64,000 nucleotides of DNA from Candidatus Methylomirabilota bacterium (GTDB taxonomy: Bacteria > Methylomirabilota > Methylomirabilia > Rokubacteriales > CSP1-6): assembly GCA_035315345.1 (NCBI GenBank), contig DATFYA010000073.1, positions 1 to 64,000 of the forward strand, read 5' to 3'. Every line of letters begins with the position of its first letter. Within the stretch, counting starts at the first letter, position 1. Shown here piece by piece: positions 1 to 8,330 of the stretch. Made by a program: the position numbers and the translations under genes. Below the pieces are notes generated by a model. That model saw only the letters and a program-made list of their open reading frames with translations. It made no database searches and was not told the DNA's origin.

Positions 1-282
1 GCCGGTGATGTCGCCCGGCATCAGGTCGGGAGTGAACTGAATGCGCGAGAAGGTCAGCTCGAGGCTCTCGGCGAGCGTCTTGATCAGAAGCGTCTTGCCG
101 AGCCCAGGAACGCCTTCGAGCAGGACGTGCCCGCCCGCGAAGAGTCCGACCAGGACCTGGCCGACGACGTCAGCGTGGCCGACGATGATCTTGCCGACTT
201 CGGCCCGCAGCGCCTGATAGGAGCTGACGAACTCCGTGACCCGCTGCTCCTGAGGCTGGCTCGACACGGGAGGCTGCGCCAT
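1..282 (-). CDS. MoxR-family AAA+ ATPase, N-terminal part (runs off the window)
   Basis: This is the first 94 codons of a MoxR-type AAA+ ATPase; the rest lies beyond base 1. The N-terminal helix (residues about 10-40) is followed by a Walker A motif, GVPGLGKT, near residue 69. The stretch after it, ending MPGDITG, is typical of MoxR proteins. MoxR ATPases act as chaperones in the maturation of metalloenzymes and other complexes, usually beside a DUF58 and a VWA protein, which would be expected off the left edge. The ATG at 282 is preceded by an AGGAG-type ribosome site. The family assignment is firm; the client complex cannot be told from this fragment. The next 205 bases (283-487) hold no gene I can support. 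Confidence 0.9.
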   Translation of the reverse strand, partial: MAQPPVSSQPQEQRVTEFVSSYQALRAEVGKIIVGHADVVGQVLVGLFAGGHVLLEGVPGLGKTLLIKTLAESLELTFSRIQFTPDLMPGDITG

Positions 283-487
283 GAACGGCTCCTTTCCCGC
301 CTTGGAATTGACTCATCATAGGGGGGCCGTCTACCCCCGTCAACTAGTTGCCCCGTCGGACCGCTCGTCGGACGCGCGCGCGAGCTCCGCCGTCACGCCG
401 ACCGTGTCTCACGGCGGCACGGACGCGCAGGTGACCGGGCCGCGACGAGGCGATCAGCAAGGACCGTGCCCCGCGCCGTACGCGGTC

Positions 488-1531
488 TCAGCGAAACGCG
501 GGCGCGAGGCGCGTGTACGCGGCGAGGTAGCCGTCGATCTCGCGGTCGGCGCCATAGCGGGCGCTCACCCGCTCGCGTCCGGCCTCGCCGAGCCGGGCCC
601 GGAGGTCCGGATCCTTGAGGAGCCGATCCGCCTTGGCCGACAGCTCGTCGGGCGAGTCGAAGAGCAAGCCGGTCACGCCCTCCTCCACGAGCGAGCGATT
701 GCCCGGGATGTTGCTCGCGAGGACCGCGCGACCGAGCGACAGCGCCTCGAGCACGGAGTTGGCCATCCCGCCCTCGGAGAGCGAGCAGTTGAGCACCACG
801 TCGGCCAGCTCCAGCAGGGCCGGCATCCGGTTGTGCGGGACCGCGCCCAGATGGCGCGCCCACGGATGCGCGACCAGCGAGCGGACGAACGCCTCGCCCT
901 CGACGGGGTCGAGCACGGGCCCGACGTACACCAGCTCGAGGCCGGGGTGCTCGGGCCGGAGCCGATCGAGCGGCTCGAGCGGCCGGATGGGCTGCTTGAC
1001 CTTCCGGAGCCCGGCGGGAAACAGCACGATCGGACCGGGAGAACGCTGCAACGCCGCCGCCACCGGCCAGTGCCCGGTGGCCGGCTCGAAGGCCACGCTC
1101 TGCGGCACCACCACGATGCGCGCCGCGATCTCGGGCATCGCGGCGAGGATCGCGCCGGCCATCGACTCGTCGAACACGCCCACCGCGTTCGCGCCGTCGA
1201 GCACGCGGCGCACGACCGGCTCGGTATCGGGCTCGACGAGATCGTGGTTCACGTCGGTGCCGGTCAGGGTCACCAGCAGCGGGACCGATGTCCGACGGGC
1301 CAGGCGCACGGCGGTCGGCCCGGCGCGGAACGCGTGGAAGGCGTGAATCAGCGCCGGCCCGTACTGGACGATCTGGTGCTCGACCGCGCTCTCGGGCACG
1401 CTGGAGAGATCCCAGACCCGCACCTCCACCTCACGCTGACGGAGGCCGCGGGCGATCCGCTCGACCGTGATGGCATTGCCGCGGACCGATGGCGACGCGA
1501 AGGGGGTGACGAGAGCCACGCGGGCGGGCAT
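488..1531 (-). CDS. Glycosyltransferase family 4 protein
   Basis: A 347-residue GT-B fold glycosyltransferase. The N-terminal acceptor domain starts with VALVTPFASPSVRGNA. The C-terminal nucleotide-sugar domain carries the E-x7-E motif EGGMANSVLE, Glu at about 253 and the second at about 262, which is the GT4 donor-binding signature. Such enzymes move a sugar from an activated donor onto lipid, polysaccharide or small-molecule acceptors in the cytoplasm. The substrate cannot be inferred: the neighbours (MoxR, anti-sigma factor) are not a glycan cluster. The length is normal and I see no signal peptide or membrane span. Confidence 0.9.
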   Translation of the reverse strand: MPARVALVTPFASPSVRGNAITVERIARGLRQREVEVRVWDLSSVPESAVEHQIVQYGPALIHAFHAFRAGPTAVRLARRTSVPLLVTLTGTDVNHDLVEPDTEPVVRRVLDGANAVGVFDESMAGAILAAMPEIAARIVVVPQSVAFEPATGHWPVAAALQRSPGPIVLFPAGLRKVKQPIRPLEPLDRLRPEHPGLELVYVGPVLDPVEGEAFVRSLVAHPWARHLGAVPHNRMPALLELADVVLNCSLSEGGMANSVLEALSLGRAVLASNIPGNRSLVEEGVTGLLFDSPDELSAKADRLLKDPDLRARLGEAGRERVSARYGADREIDGYLAAYTRLAPAFR

Positions 1532-1669
1532 GTGTGCGTCGAGCCTACACTGAGCGTGCGCGTCAAGGCAATCCGCGCGCGCCGTGCGACGGCGAAAGAC
1601 GGACTTGCCGCCGGCCGGGCGTATGTTAAGGTTTGGCTACATCACACGTTGCCTCATCGGCGAGGGGGA

Positions 1670-1939
1670 ATGGGCATGGGCGGGTCGGCACGAGAGATCG
1701 GGTGCCCGGAATGCGTGGAGCTCCTCGCCGACTACATCGACGGATCGCTGCCGCCGGACCAGACCGAGTTGCTCGAGTGGCATCTCGACGGCTGCCCGCC
1801 CTGCGTGGCCTTCGTCAATACGTACCGAGGCACCGTGGACGCGGCCCGCCGCCTGCGCGAGCATCCCGAGACCAAGCTGCCGCCCGAGCTCCGCCAGAAG
1901 CTGATCGCCTTCCTGAAGCGCTCCGACGCCTCCCGCTAG
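1670..1939 (+). CDS. Anti-sigma factor-type zinc-finger (zf-HC2) protein
   Basis: An 89-residue protein built around a zf-HC2 domain. It has CPEC near residues 12-15, an acidic linker, then HLDGCPPC (about 44-51), giving the H-x3-C-x2-C zinc centre used by ZAS-type anti-sigma factors. A charged helix forms the C-terminus. There is no membrane segment, so it would act as a cytosolic sigma-binding or redox-sensing domain. No sigma factor gene is adjacent, which is unusual because anti-sigma factors normally sit next to their sigma. A second in-frame ATG lies at 1676. A GAGGGGG ribosome site precedes the first ATG closely and suits the second slightly better. Confidence 0.8.
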   Translation: MGMGGSAREIGCPECVELLADYIDGSLPPDQTELLEWHLDGCPPCVAFVNTYRGTVDAARRLREHPETKLPPELRQKLIAFLKRSDASR

Positions 1940-1963
1940 ACGCTCGCTCCGGCGTGATCGCGC

Positions 1964-3040
1964 CTAGACGAGCGCGAGCCGGGCGTCCGCGGTGACGGTG
2001 CCCACCTCCCACACCGCCTCGCCCGCTTTCGCGAACGCCTCGAAGACCTGCTCTGCGCGCGGCGCGTCCACCGCGAACAGCAGCCCGCCCGATGTCTCCG
2101 ACTCGCACAGCAGCTTGACGAGTGACTCCGGCACGCCGGGCCCGACGTGGAACCGTCCGCGCGCGGCGAAGGCCGCGTCGAGATGGCTCCGGTTTCGCCC
2201 CATCCCGCCGCTGAACACGCCGGCCTCCGCCAACGCCAGCGCTCCCGGCAGGAGCGGCAGGTCGCGCGCGCGGAACTCGATCCCGGCGTCGGACGACTCC
2301 GCCATCTCGCCCGCGTGCCCGAGCAGGCCGAACCCGGTGATGTCGGTGGCGCCGCGGGCCGCCGCCTGCTGGGCGACCTCGGCGGCCACGCGGTTGAGGC
2401 GCAGCATGCTGGCCACCGCGCCGTCCAGCGTCGCCGCATCCGTCTTGTCGTTCTTCGCCGCGGTCGCGATCACGCCGGTGCCGAGCGGCTTGGAGAGGAA
2501 CACGCGTTGCCCGGCGCGCAGGCCGCCCTTGATCAGGATGCGGCGCGGATCGACGCGGCCGGTCACGCACAGGCCGTACTTGGGCTCGGCGTCCACCACG
2601 GTGTGGCCGCCCGCGATGACGCCGCCCGCCTCGCGCACCTTGTCCGCGCCACCACGGAACACCGCCGCGATGATGTCCTTGGGCAGGTCGCGCGGGAAGC
2701 CGGCCACGTTGAGGGCAAAGAGCACCTGGCCGCCCATCGCGTAGACGTCGGACATCGAGTTGGCCGCGGCGATCGCGCCGAAGAGGTACGGATCGTCGAC
2801 GATGGGCGGGAAGAAATCGACGGTCTCCACGATCGCGACGTCGTCGCTCACGCGGTAGACCGCGGCGTCGTCGCTCTTGCCGAGCCCGACCAACAGGTCG
2901 GCGTGCTCCTCGTGCCGCAGATCACCGAGCACGTCCTGGAGATCTCCAGGACCCATCTTGGACGCTCAGCCCGCGCAGGCCGCGTAGGCGGTGAGACGGA
3001 TCTGCTTGCCGGTCCTGGGATCGATCAGTCGGGTGTCCAT
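1964..3040 (-). CDS. selD: Selenide, water dikinase SelD, itself a selenoprotein (in-frame UGA)
   Basis: SelD makes selenophosphate from selenide and ATP, the selenium donor for Sec-tRNA. From the ATG at 3040 the frame reads MDTRLIDP...AACAG, then a TGA at 2966-2968, then ASKMGPGDL and the whole SelD body to 1964 (358 residues counting Sec25). The TGA falls exactly where SelD proteins have their catalytic Cys/Sec in the glycine-rich N-terminal segment ahead of a conserved Lys. Starting after the TGA at 2956 would remove this catalytic residue. A perfect palindromic hairpin follows the UGA. The downstream AIR-synthase-type fold is intact (GKSDDAAVY, GFGLLGHAGEM). It follows the LysR gene by 37 bases on the same strand, so the two are probably co-transcribed. 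Confidence 0.93.
2933..2968 (-). promoter_or_regulatory. Putative bacterial SECIS hairpin of selD
   Basis: The minus-strand UGA (2966-2968) is followed, 13 bases later, by a perfect 8-bp stem GTCCTGGA / TCCAGGAC (2933-2952) closing a GATC loop. The loop starts 21 bases after UGA with a G. A short stem with a small loop starting with G, about 16-37 bases after the UGA, is the pattern described for bacterial SECIS elements bound by SelB. The pairing is seen directly in the sequence; the function is inferred. Confidence 0.8.
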
Positions 3041-3077
3041 CACGGTTCCGGAGGGGACGTCGACCGCCGGTGAGGCG

Positions 3078-3971
3078 TCAGACTGCCTCGGCCTCGACGA
3101 AGGCCCGGAATGCCTCGGCCAGCGGCGAGCGGCTCCGCTCCCGATTGGTGGCCAGGTAGAACGCGCGGTTGATCTTGAGGTTCTTCACCCGGAGGCACCC
3201 CAAGACTCCGATCCGGCACTCGTCCTCGACGGCCCGCCGCGACGCCAGCGACACCCCGACCGAAGCCTTGACCGCCTGCTTGATCGCCTGGGTCGAGCCC
3301 ATCTCGCCCACCACCCGGCACTCCGCCAGATCCACCCCGGCCGCCTCGAGGGCGGTCTCCAGCGCCGCGCGCGTGCCCGAGCCGCGCTCCCGGAGCAAGA
3401 GCGGCTCGGCGCGCAGCTCCTCGATGGTCACCTGCTTGCGCCCGTGCCACGCATGCGCCGCGCCGACGATCAGCACGATGTCGTCCGGGAAGAGCTCGCG
3501 GTACTCGATGCTCCGATGCGCCGGGCGGGCACCCACCACGCCGATCTCCGCGCGTCCCTCCGCGACCCATTCGGTCACCGCCTGGCTGCCTCCGATGAGC
3601 AGGGTGATCGCGATGTCGGGGAATTTCTCCTTGAAGCGTCCGATCAGCGCGGGAAGGATGTACTCGCCGGGAATCGTGCTCGCGCCGACGAGGAGATCGC
3701 CGCTCATGCGGCCCTGGAAGCTCTCCATCGCCTGCCGCGCCTCGTGCGACAGCGCGAGCATCCGCTGCGCGTAGGAGAGCAGAAGCGCGCCCCCGCGGGT
3801 CACCGCGGCGCCTCGGCCGAGCCGATCCAGCAGCCGGAGGCCCAGATCATCCTCGAGGGTGCGGATGTGCTCCGAGACGGTCGGCTGGGTCAGGAAGAGC
3901 GCGTCGGCCGCGCGGGAAAACGAGCCCAGCTCGGCGACCTTGACGAAGATCTCGAGCTGGCGCAGATCCAC
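3078..3971 (-). CDS. LysR-family regulator, selenium-metabolism-associated type
   Basis: A 297-residue LysR-type activator. It has an N-terminal winged helix-turn-helix (residues 1-60, including FSRAADALFLTQPTVSEH) and a C-terminal periplasmic-binding-protein-like effector domain. I chose the GTG at 3971 (V-DLRQLEIFVKVAELGSF) because LysR proteins begin at this point; an upstream ATG at 4034 would add 21 unrelated residues. Its sequence and its position just ahead of selD match the LysR subfamily known to be associated with selenium metabolism genes. It probably senses a selenium- or sulfur-related metabolite and controls selD, possibly with the other selenoprotein genes in the window. Confidence 0.88.
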   Translation of the reverse strand: MDLRQLEIFVKVAELGSFSRAADALFLTQPTVSEHIRTLEDDLGLRLLDRLGRGAAVTRGGALLLSYAQRMLALSHEARQAMESFQGRMSGDLLVGASTIPGEYILPALIGRFKEKFPDIAITLLIGGSQAVTEWVAEGRAEIGVVGARPAHRSIEYRELFPDDIVLIVGAAHAWHGRKQVTIEELRAEPLLLRERGSGTRAALETALEAAGVDLAECRVVGEMGSTQAIKQAVKASVGVSLASRRAVEDECRIGVLGCLRVKNLKINRAFYLATNRERSRSPLAEAFRAFVEAEAV

Positions 3972-4025
3972 GGCGCCGAGTATAGAAGCGCGGCGCGGCC
4001 CTGTCCAGCCGACGGCGGCGCATGG

Positions 4026-4053
4026 CGAAAACAAAAGGGCCCCGAAGGGCCCC
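4026..4053 (-). terminator. Rho-independent terminator after fmdB
   Basis: On the minus strand the sequence forms a 6-bp GGGCCC/GGGCCC stem with a UUCG tetraloop, followed by a T-rich run (TTTTGTTTT). It lies 26 bases after the fmdB stop and would end the thrB-dcd-pup-fmdB transcript before the LysR-selD unit. Confidence 0.8.
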
Positions 4054-4078
4054 GCGTCGTCACGCGGAGATCAGGCGC

Positions 4079-4297
4079 TCAGTGGCAGCCGCACCCGCCT
4101 CCGCAGCAACCGCCTCCCCCGCCCATGGGCGCGGCAGGCCCGCTCGAGGCGCGGGCGCCCACCTTCACCCCGACGATCGACAGGCGACGGCTCACCCGGT
4201 CGCTCCGACAGGACGGGCAGGCCACCGCGGTGGGCGCCTGCACGAGCTTCTCGAACTCGGCCCCGCAGGCGAGGCATCCGTATTCGTAGATCGGCAT
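4079..4297 (-). CDS. FmdB-family zinc-ribbon protein
   Basis: A 72-residue FmdB/CxxC_CxxC_SSSS-type zinc ribbon. It begins MPIYEYGCLACGAEFEKL and has the second pair CPSC near residue 33, giving a four-cysteine zinc site. The C-terminus is a glycine- and cysteine-rich tail (GGGGGCCGGGCGCH), common in this family and possibly an extra metal or redox site. FmdB proteins are named from a formamidase cluster and are suspected regulators; the molecular role is not established. It is the last gene of the minus-strand row thrB-dcd-pup-fmdB, 35 bases after pup, and is followed by a terminator. Confidence 0.88.
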   Translation of the reverse strand: MPIYEYGCLACGAEFEKLVQAPTAVACPSCRSDRVSRRLSIVGVKVGARASSGPAAPMGGGGGCCGGGCGCH

Positions 4298-4332
4298 CGT
4301 TCCCGCTCTCTCCGTGACGTCAGGCGGTCGGA

Positions 4333-4539
4333 CTACTGCCCGCCGCGCTGCACGTAGCTCTTGACGAACTCCTCGGCGTTCTCCTCGAGGATGTCGTCGA
4401 TTTCGTCGAGCAGGTTGTCGAGCTCTTCCTTGATCTTCTTGCCCTTCTTGCTCAGCTCGGCACTGCCCGCTCCGCCGTCCTCGCCCCCGCCTTCGGAAGG
4501 CTTGGTCGGCCTCGTTTCCTTTTTCTTCTGCTCAGCCAT
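4333..4539 (-). CDS. pup: Prokaryotic ubiquitin-like protein Pup
   Basis: A 68-residue protein with the hallmarks of Pup. The N-terminal half is disordered and rich in charge and glycine. It is followed by a helical, acidic segment LDNLLDEIDDILEENAEEF (about 40-58) and a C-terminus ending YVQRGGQ. The last segment is nearly the same as Mycobacterium tuberculosis Pup, which also ends in Gly-Gly-Gln. Pup is coupled to lysines of target proteins by PafA after Dop deamidates its C-terminal Gln, and delivers them to the Mpa/ARC-20S proteasome. None of pafA, dop, mpa or prcBA is in the window, so the gene is detached from its usual cluster. It lies 45 bases after dcd on the same strand. Confidence 0.95.
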   Translation of the reverse strand: MAEQKKKETRPTKPSEGGGEDGGAGSAELSKKGKKIKEELDNLLDEIDDILEENAEEFVKSYVQRGGQ

Positions 4540-4584
4540 GGCACGTCACCTCCTGGCCCCGGTCAGCGAGGCCGGCGTCAGGAC

Positions 4585-5136
4585 CTAGACGGTGGGGAGC
4601 ACGATCCCCTGCTGGCCCTGGTACTTCCCCTGCCTGTCCGCATATGACGTCTCACAGGCCTCGTCCGATTCAAAGAACAGGACCTGCGCGATGCCCTCGT
4701 TGGCGTAGATCTTCGCGGGCAACGGTGTGGTGTTGCTGATCTCCAGCGTGACGTAGCCCTCCCACTCCGGCTCGAAGGGCGTCACGTTGGTGATGATGCC
4801 GCAGCGCGCGTAGGTGGACTTCCCCACGCAGATGGTCAGGACGTTGCGCGGGATCTTGAAGTACTCCACCGAGCGCCCCAGGGCGAAGGAATTCGGCGGG
4901 ATCAGCGCCACGTCGCCCTGGTAGTCCACGAAGGATCGCGGATCGAAGCCCTTCGGATCCACGATCGTGGTGTTGATGTTCGTGAAGATCTTGAACTCGT
5001 CGGCGATCCGGATGTCGTAGCCGTAGGACGACAGGCCGTACGAGATCGACCCCTTCCGGACCTGCCGATCCTCGAAGGGCTTGATCATGCCCTTCTCGGC
5101 GGCCATCCGCCTGATCCAGCGGTCGCTCTTGATCAC
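4585..5136 (-). CDS. dcd: dCTP deaminase
   Basis: A 183-residue dCTP deaminase of the trimeric dUTPase-fold family, converting dCTP to dUTP for thymidylate synthesis. Diagnostic segments are SSYGYDIRI (about 36-44), the active-site region [11 protein letters not shown] (about 104-114) and [12 protein letters not shown] (about 123-134), which carries the catalytic Glu, with the family C-terminal YQGQQG. Length and termini are standard. It sits between thrB (44 bases upstream) and pup (45 bases downstream) on the minus strand. Dcd may also cleave dUTP in some lineages; the sequence alone does not settle whether this one is bifunctional. Confidence 0.95.
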   Translation of the reverse strand: MIKSDRWIRRMAAEKGMIKPFEDRQVRKGSISYGLSSYGYDIRIADEFKIFTNINTTIVDPKGFDPRSFVDYQGDVALIPPNSFALGRSVEYFKIPRNVLTICVGKSTYARCGIITNVTPFEPEWEGYVTLEISNTTPLPAKIYANEGIAQVLFFESDEACETSYADRQGKYQGQQGIVLPTV

Positions 5137-5179
5137 GGATACACCTTGGAGCGATCGTACTGCCGGCTTCGAGTAGGAG

Positions 5180-6091
5180 TCAAGTCTCCGACACCCGTTC
5201 CCACGTCGCGCCGACCGGATCGACGGGCAGCGGCATCGCGCGACCGGCGATGCCGACGTCCCGCAGGGCCCGTTCCATCGCCTCGGCCACCGCCCGACCG
5301 CCGCCCTGGCGCACCGCGGCCAGCATCGAGGGCCCCGCGCCGCTCAGGACGCAGCCGAGTCCGCCGGCCCGGCGGCCCGCGGCCGCGATCGCCTCCATCC
5401 ACGGGAACAGGCGCTGGCGATACGGCTGATGGAGCCGGTCCTGCATGGCCTGGTCGAGCAGGTCCGTGCGGCCGGTCGCGAGGGCGGCGAGCAGCAGGCT
5501 CACCCGCTGCACGTTGAACACCGCGTCGGAGCGCGAGACCGTGTCGGGCAGGACCGCGCGGGCGTCGCGGGTGGAGCTCTCGGTTTCGGGCAGGAGCACC
5601 ACCCACTCCACCTCGCTCGGCGCGGGAAGGCTGACCGCCGTGACCCGCCCGCCATCGGCGCAGGACACGGTGAGCCCGCCCAGCAGCGCGGCGGCGACGT
5701 TATCGGGATGGCCCTCGGCCCGGGCCGCCGCGGTCAGGACGGCTTCCCGATCGAGGGGCTCACCCATCAACGCGTTGGCGGCGAGCAGTCCCCCGACCCA
5801 CGCCGCCGCACTCGAGCCGAGGCCACGGCTGAGCGGGATCCGGTTGATGCAGCGGAGGCGAGCACCGTGAAACGGCCGGCCCGCGACCTCGTGCGCGAGG
5901 GCCACCGCACGCGCCACGAGATTCTTCGCGCCCTCGTCCAGACGCCCCCGGCCCTCGCCCTCGATCGAGACCGTGACCTCGGCCGCCGCCTCGGCGACGA
6001 CCTCGTTGTGCAGCGCCAGCGCCAGGCCCAGCGCGTCGAATCCCGGCCCGAGATTGGCGGAGGTGGCGGGCACGCGGACCCGGACGCGCAT
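5180..6091 (-). CDS. thrB: Homoserine kinase
   Basis: A 303-residue GHMP-family kinase that phosphorylates L-homoserine on the way to threonine. The start at 6091 gives the usual N-terminus [19 protein letters not shown]. The ATP-binding motif [13 protein letters not shown] lies at residues 86-98, and the third GHMP motif, [13 protein letters not shown], near residues 255-270. The upstream open frame to 6373 overlaps the divergent pdhA gene and is not coding. It is the first gene of the minus-strand row leading to dcd, pup and fmdB, and is divergent from the pyruvate dehydrogenase operon with only 73 bases between them. Confidence 0.94.
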   Translation of the reverse strand: MRVRVRVPATSANLGPGFDALGLALALHNEVVAEAAAEVTVSIEGEGRGRLDEGAKNLVARAVALAHEVAGRPFHGARLRCINRIPLSRGLGSSAAAWVGGLLAANALMGEPLDREAVLTAAARAEGHPDNVAAALLGGLTVSCADGGRVTAVSLPAPSEVEWVVLLPETESSTRDARAVLPDTVSRSDAVFNVQRVSLLLAALATGRTDLLDQAMQDRLHQPYRQRLFPWMEAIAAAGRRAGGLGCVLSGAGPSMLAAVRQGGGRAVAEAMERALRDVGIAGRAMPLPVDPVGATWERVSET

Positions 6092-6164
6092 GGCCGGAGA
6101 ATACCCGCTTTCCGAGGACCCGCCTAGATGCATCCAGGGGTAGAATGCAGAGCACGAGAGGCTC

Positions 6165-7355
6165 ATGCCGAGGACCAACATCGAGCCGCAGTTCACGGTC
6201 GAGCACCTGTCGGTCCTGGACGCCGACGGCAACCTGGACTCCGCCGTCGAGCCGCCGATTCCCCCCGACGAGCTCAAGCGCCTGTACCGCTCGATGGTGC
6301 TGGCGCGCCGCTTCGACGAGCGCATGCTGCGGCTGCAGCGCCAGGGCCGCATCGGCACATTCGCTCCGATCAAGGGGCAGGAGGCCGCCCAGCTCGGCAG
6401 CGTGGCGACCTTGCGCCGGACCGACTGGATGGTGCCGTCGTTCCGGGAGACCGCGTCGATGCTCTGGCGCGGGTGGCCGATGGAGAAGATGCTGCTCTTC
6501 TTCGCCGGCTATCTCGAGGGCGGCCAGCCCGCGGCGGACCAGCACGACCTGCCGGTGTGCATCCCGGTCAGCACCCAGCTGCCGCACGCGGTGGGCCTCG
6601 CCTACGCCGCGCAGTACCGCGGCGACGATGCGGTGGTGATGGTGTACTGCGGCGACGGGGCGACCTCGGAGGGCGACTTCCACGAGGCGATGAACTTCGC
6701 CGGGGTGTGGCACGTACCGGTGGTGTTCGTGATCCAGAACAACCAGTGGGCCATCTCGATCCCGTTCAAGAAGCAGACGAACTCCCGCACGATCGCCCAG
6801 AAGGCCCTCGCCTACGGCTTTCCCGGCATCCAGGTCGACGGCAACGACGTGCTCGCGGTCTACGCGGCCAGCCAGGAGGCGGTGGCCCGCGCGCGGCAGG
6901 GCGACGGCCCGACCCTCATCGAGTGCGTGACCTATCGCCTCGGCGTGCACACGACCTCGGACGACCCGACCAAGTACCGGTCCGCCGAGGAGGTCGCGTC
7001 CTGGGAGCGGAAGGACCCGCTCACCCGCTTCGGCGCGTACCTGGACACCCGCGGTCTCCGCGAGCCCGGCCTCGAGGACCAGATCGACGGGGAGATCGCG
7101 GCCGCGGTTCGCTCGTTCGAGGCCACCGCCGGCGCCGATCCCCTGACGATGTTCGCCCACGCCTACGCCGAGCCCTTCCCCGCGCTCGAAGCGCAGCGGA
7201 CCGCCATGCAAGCCCGGCTCGAGCACGTGACGAGCGAGCGCCCGGCCGGGGCGCCCGCCGATGCGCCGGCGCGCGAGCCCGCGTCCACCGGCGGTGAGCA
7301 CGCGGTCCCCACCAGCCCGCCCATGCGCGGCCAGAGGCGACCGTGGCGAAGCTGA
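6165..7355 (+). CDS. pdhA: 2-oxoacid (pyruvate) dehydrogenase E1 component, alpha subunit
   Basis: A 396-residue thiamine-diphosphate-dependent E1 alpha subunit. The ThDP/Mg motif starts GDGATSEGDFHEA (163 on) and ends QNNQWAIS (191-198). The N-terminal RFDERMLRLQRQGRIGTF is typical of pyruvate-type E1 alpha. The C-terminal 50 residues are rich in Ala and Pro and vary in the family. With E1 beta it decarboxylates the oxoacid and passes the acyl group to the lipoyl arm of E2. It is first in the operon and overlaps E1 beta by 13 bases. Branched-chain or acetoin substrates remain possible, though pyruvate is the best guess. Confidence 0.92.
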   Translation: MPRTNIEPQFTVEHLSVLDADGNLDSAVEPPIPPDELKRLYRSMVLARRFDERMLRLQRQGRIGTFAPIKGQEAAQLGSVATLRRTDWMVPSFRETASMLWRGWPMEKMLLFFAGYLEGGQPAADQHDLPVCIPVSTQLPHAVGLAYAAQYRGDDAVVMVYCGDGATSEGDFHEAMNFAGVWHVPVVFVIQNNQWAISIPFKKQTNSRTIAQKALAYGFPGIQVDGNDVLAVYAASQEAVARARQGDGPTLIECVTYRLGVHTTSDDPTKYRSAEEVASWERKDPLTRFGAYLDTRGLREPGLEDQIDGEIAAAVRSFEATAGADPLTMFAHAYAEPFPALEAQRTAMQARLEHVTSERPAGAPADAPAREPASTGGEHAVPTSPPMRGQRRPWRS

Positions 7356-8323
7356 ACATGGTCAAGGCGCTGAACCTGGCGCTGCTCCAGGAGATGGAGC
7401 GCGATCCGGACGTGCTGATCATCGGCGAGGACGTGGGCGTGGACGGCGGCGTCTTTCGCGTCACCGAGGACCTGCACCGGAAGTTCGGCGGCACGCGAGT
7501 GGTGGACAGTCCCCTGGCCGAGGCCGGCATCATCGGGGCCTCCGTGGGCATGGCTCTCTACGGGCTCAAGCCGATCTGCGAGATCCAGTTCTCGGGGTTC
7601 GCCTTCCAGTGCTTCCATCAGATCGAGAACCACGCCGCCCGCTACCGCATGCGGACGCAGGGGCGCTTCGGCTGCCAGATGGTGGTGCGAATGCCCTACG
7701 GCGGCGGCGTTCGCGCGCTGGAGCACCACTCCGAGAGCGAGGAGCAGTTCTACGCGCACATCCCGGGGCTCAAGATGGTGATCCCGTCCGGACCCCGCAA
7801 TGCGCGGGCGCTCCTGGCCTCGGCCATCCGCGATCCTGACCCGGTGATCTTCTTCGAGGCCAAGGCCCTCTATCACGCGGCCAAGGAGGACGTGCCCGAC
7901 GAGATGGAGACGATGGAGATCGGCCGCGCCCGGGTCGACCGCGCCGGTGACGATCTGACCATCGTGGCCTACGGCGCGATGGTCCGCGTCGCCCGCGAAG
8001 CCGCCGACCGCCTGCAACAGGAGGACGGCGTGGGGTCCGAGATCGTCGATCTGCTCACGATCTCTCCCCTCGACCGCGACACGCTCGCCGCCTCCGTCCG
8101 CAAGACCGGCCGGGCCGTCATCGTGCACGAGGCCCCGAAGAGCTTCGGCCCCGGCGCCGAGATCGCCACGTCGATCATGGAGGGCGCCTTCCTCTCTCTG
8201 GAGGCGCCGATCCAGCGGGTGACCGCCCACGACGTGCCGTTCGTCGGCTTCGCCCGGGAGCGCGCCAACCTGCCCGACGTCCCCCGGGTGCTGACGGCCT
8301 GTCGCGAGACCCTGAAGTTCTAG
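7343..8323 (+). CDS. pdhB: 2-oxoacid (pyruvate) dehydrogenase E1 component, beta subunit
   Basis: A 326-residue E1 beta subunit, a transketolase pyrimidine-binding domain followed by a transketolase C-terminal domain. The N-terminal IIGEDVGVDGGVFRVTEDL carries the conserved Glu region that contacts ThDP, and the family DSPLAEAGIIG follows near residue 55. The GTG start lies inside the end of pdhA, so the two subunits are likely translationally coupled in equal amounts. It ends 7 bases before E2. Confidence 0.93.
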   Translation: MAKLNMVKALNLALLQEMERDPDVLIIGEDVGVDGGVFRVTEDLHRKFGGTRVVDSPLAEAGIIGASVGMALYGLKPICEIQFSGFAFQCFHQIENHAARYRMRTQGRFGCQMVVRMPYGGGVRALEHHSESEEQFYAHIPGLKMVIPSGPRNARALLASAIRDPDPVIFFEAKALYHAAKEDVPDEMETMEIGRARVDRAGDDLTIVAYGAMVRVAREAADRLQQEDGVGSEIVDLLTISPLDRDTLAASVRKTGRAVIVHEAPKSFGPGAEIATSIMEGAFLSLEAPIQRVTAHDVPFVGFARERANLPDVPRVLTACRETLKF

Positions 8324-8330
8324 TTTTCTC

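Noticed and set aside
281-1939. 552-residue plus-strand protein
   Set aside because: Its first 460 residues are antisense to a clear glycosyltransferase; only the last 89 residues (zf-HC2 domain) look like protein.
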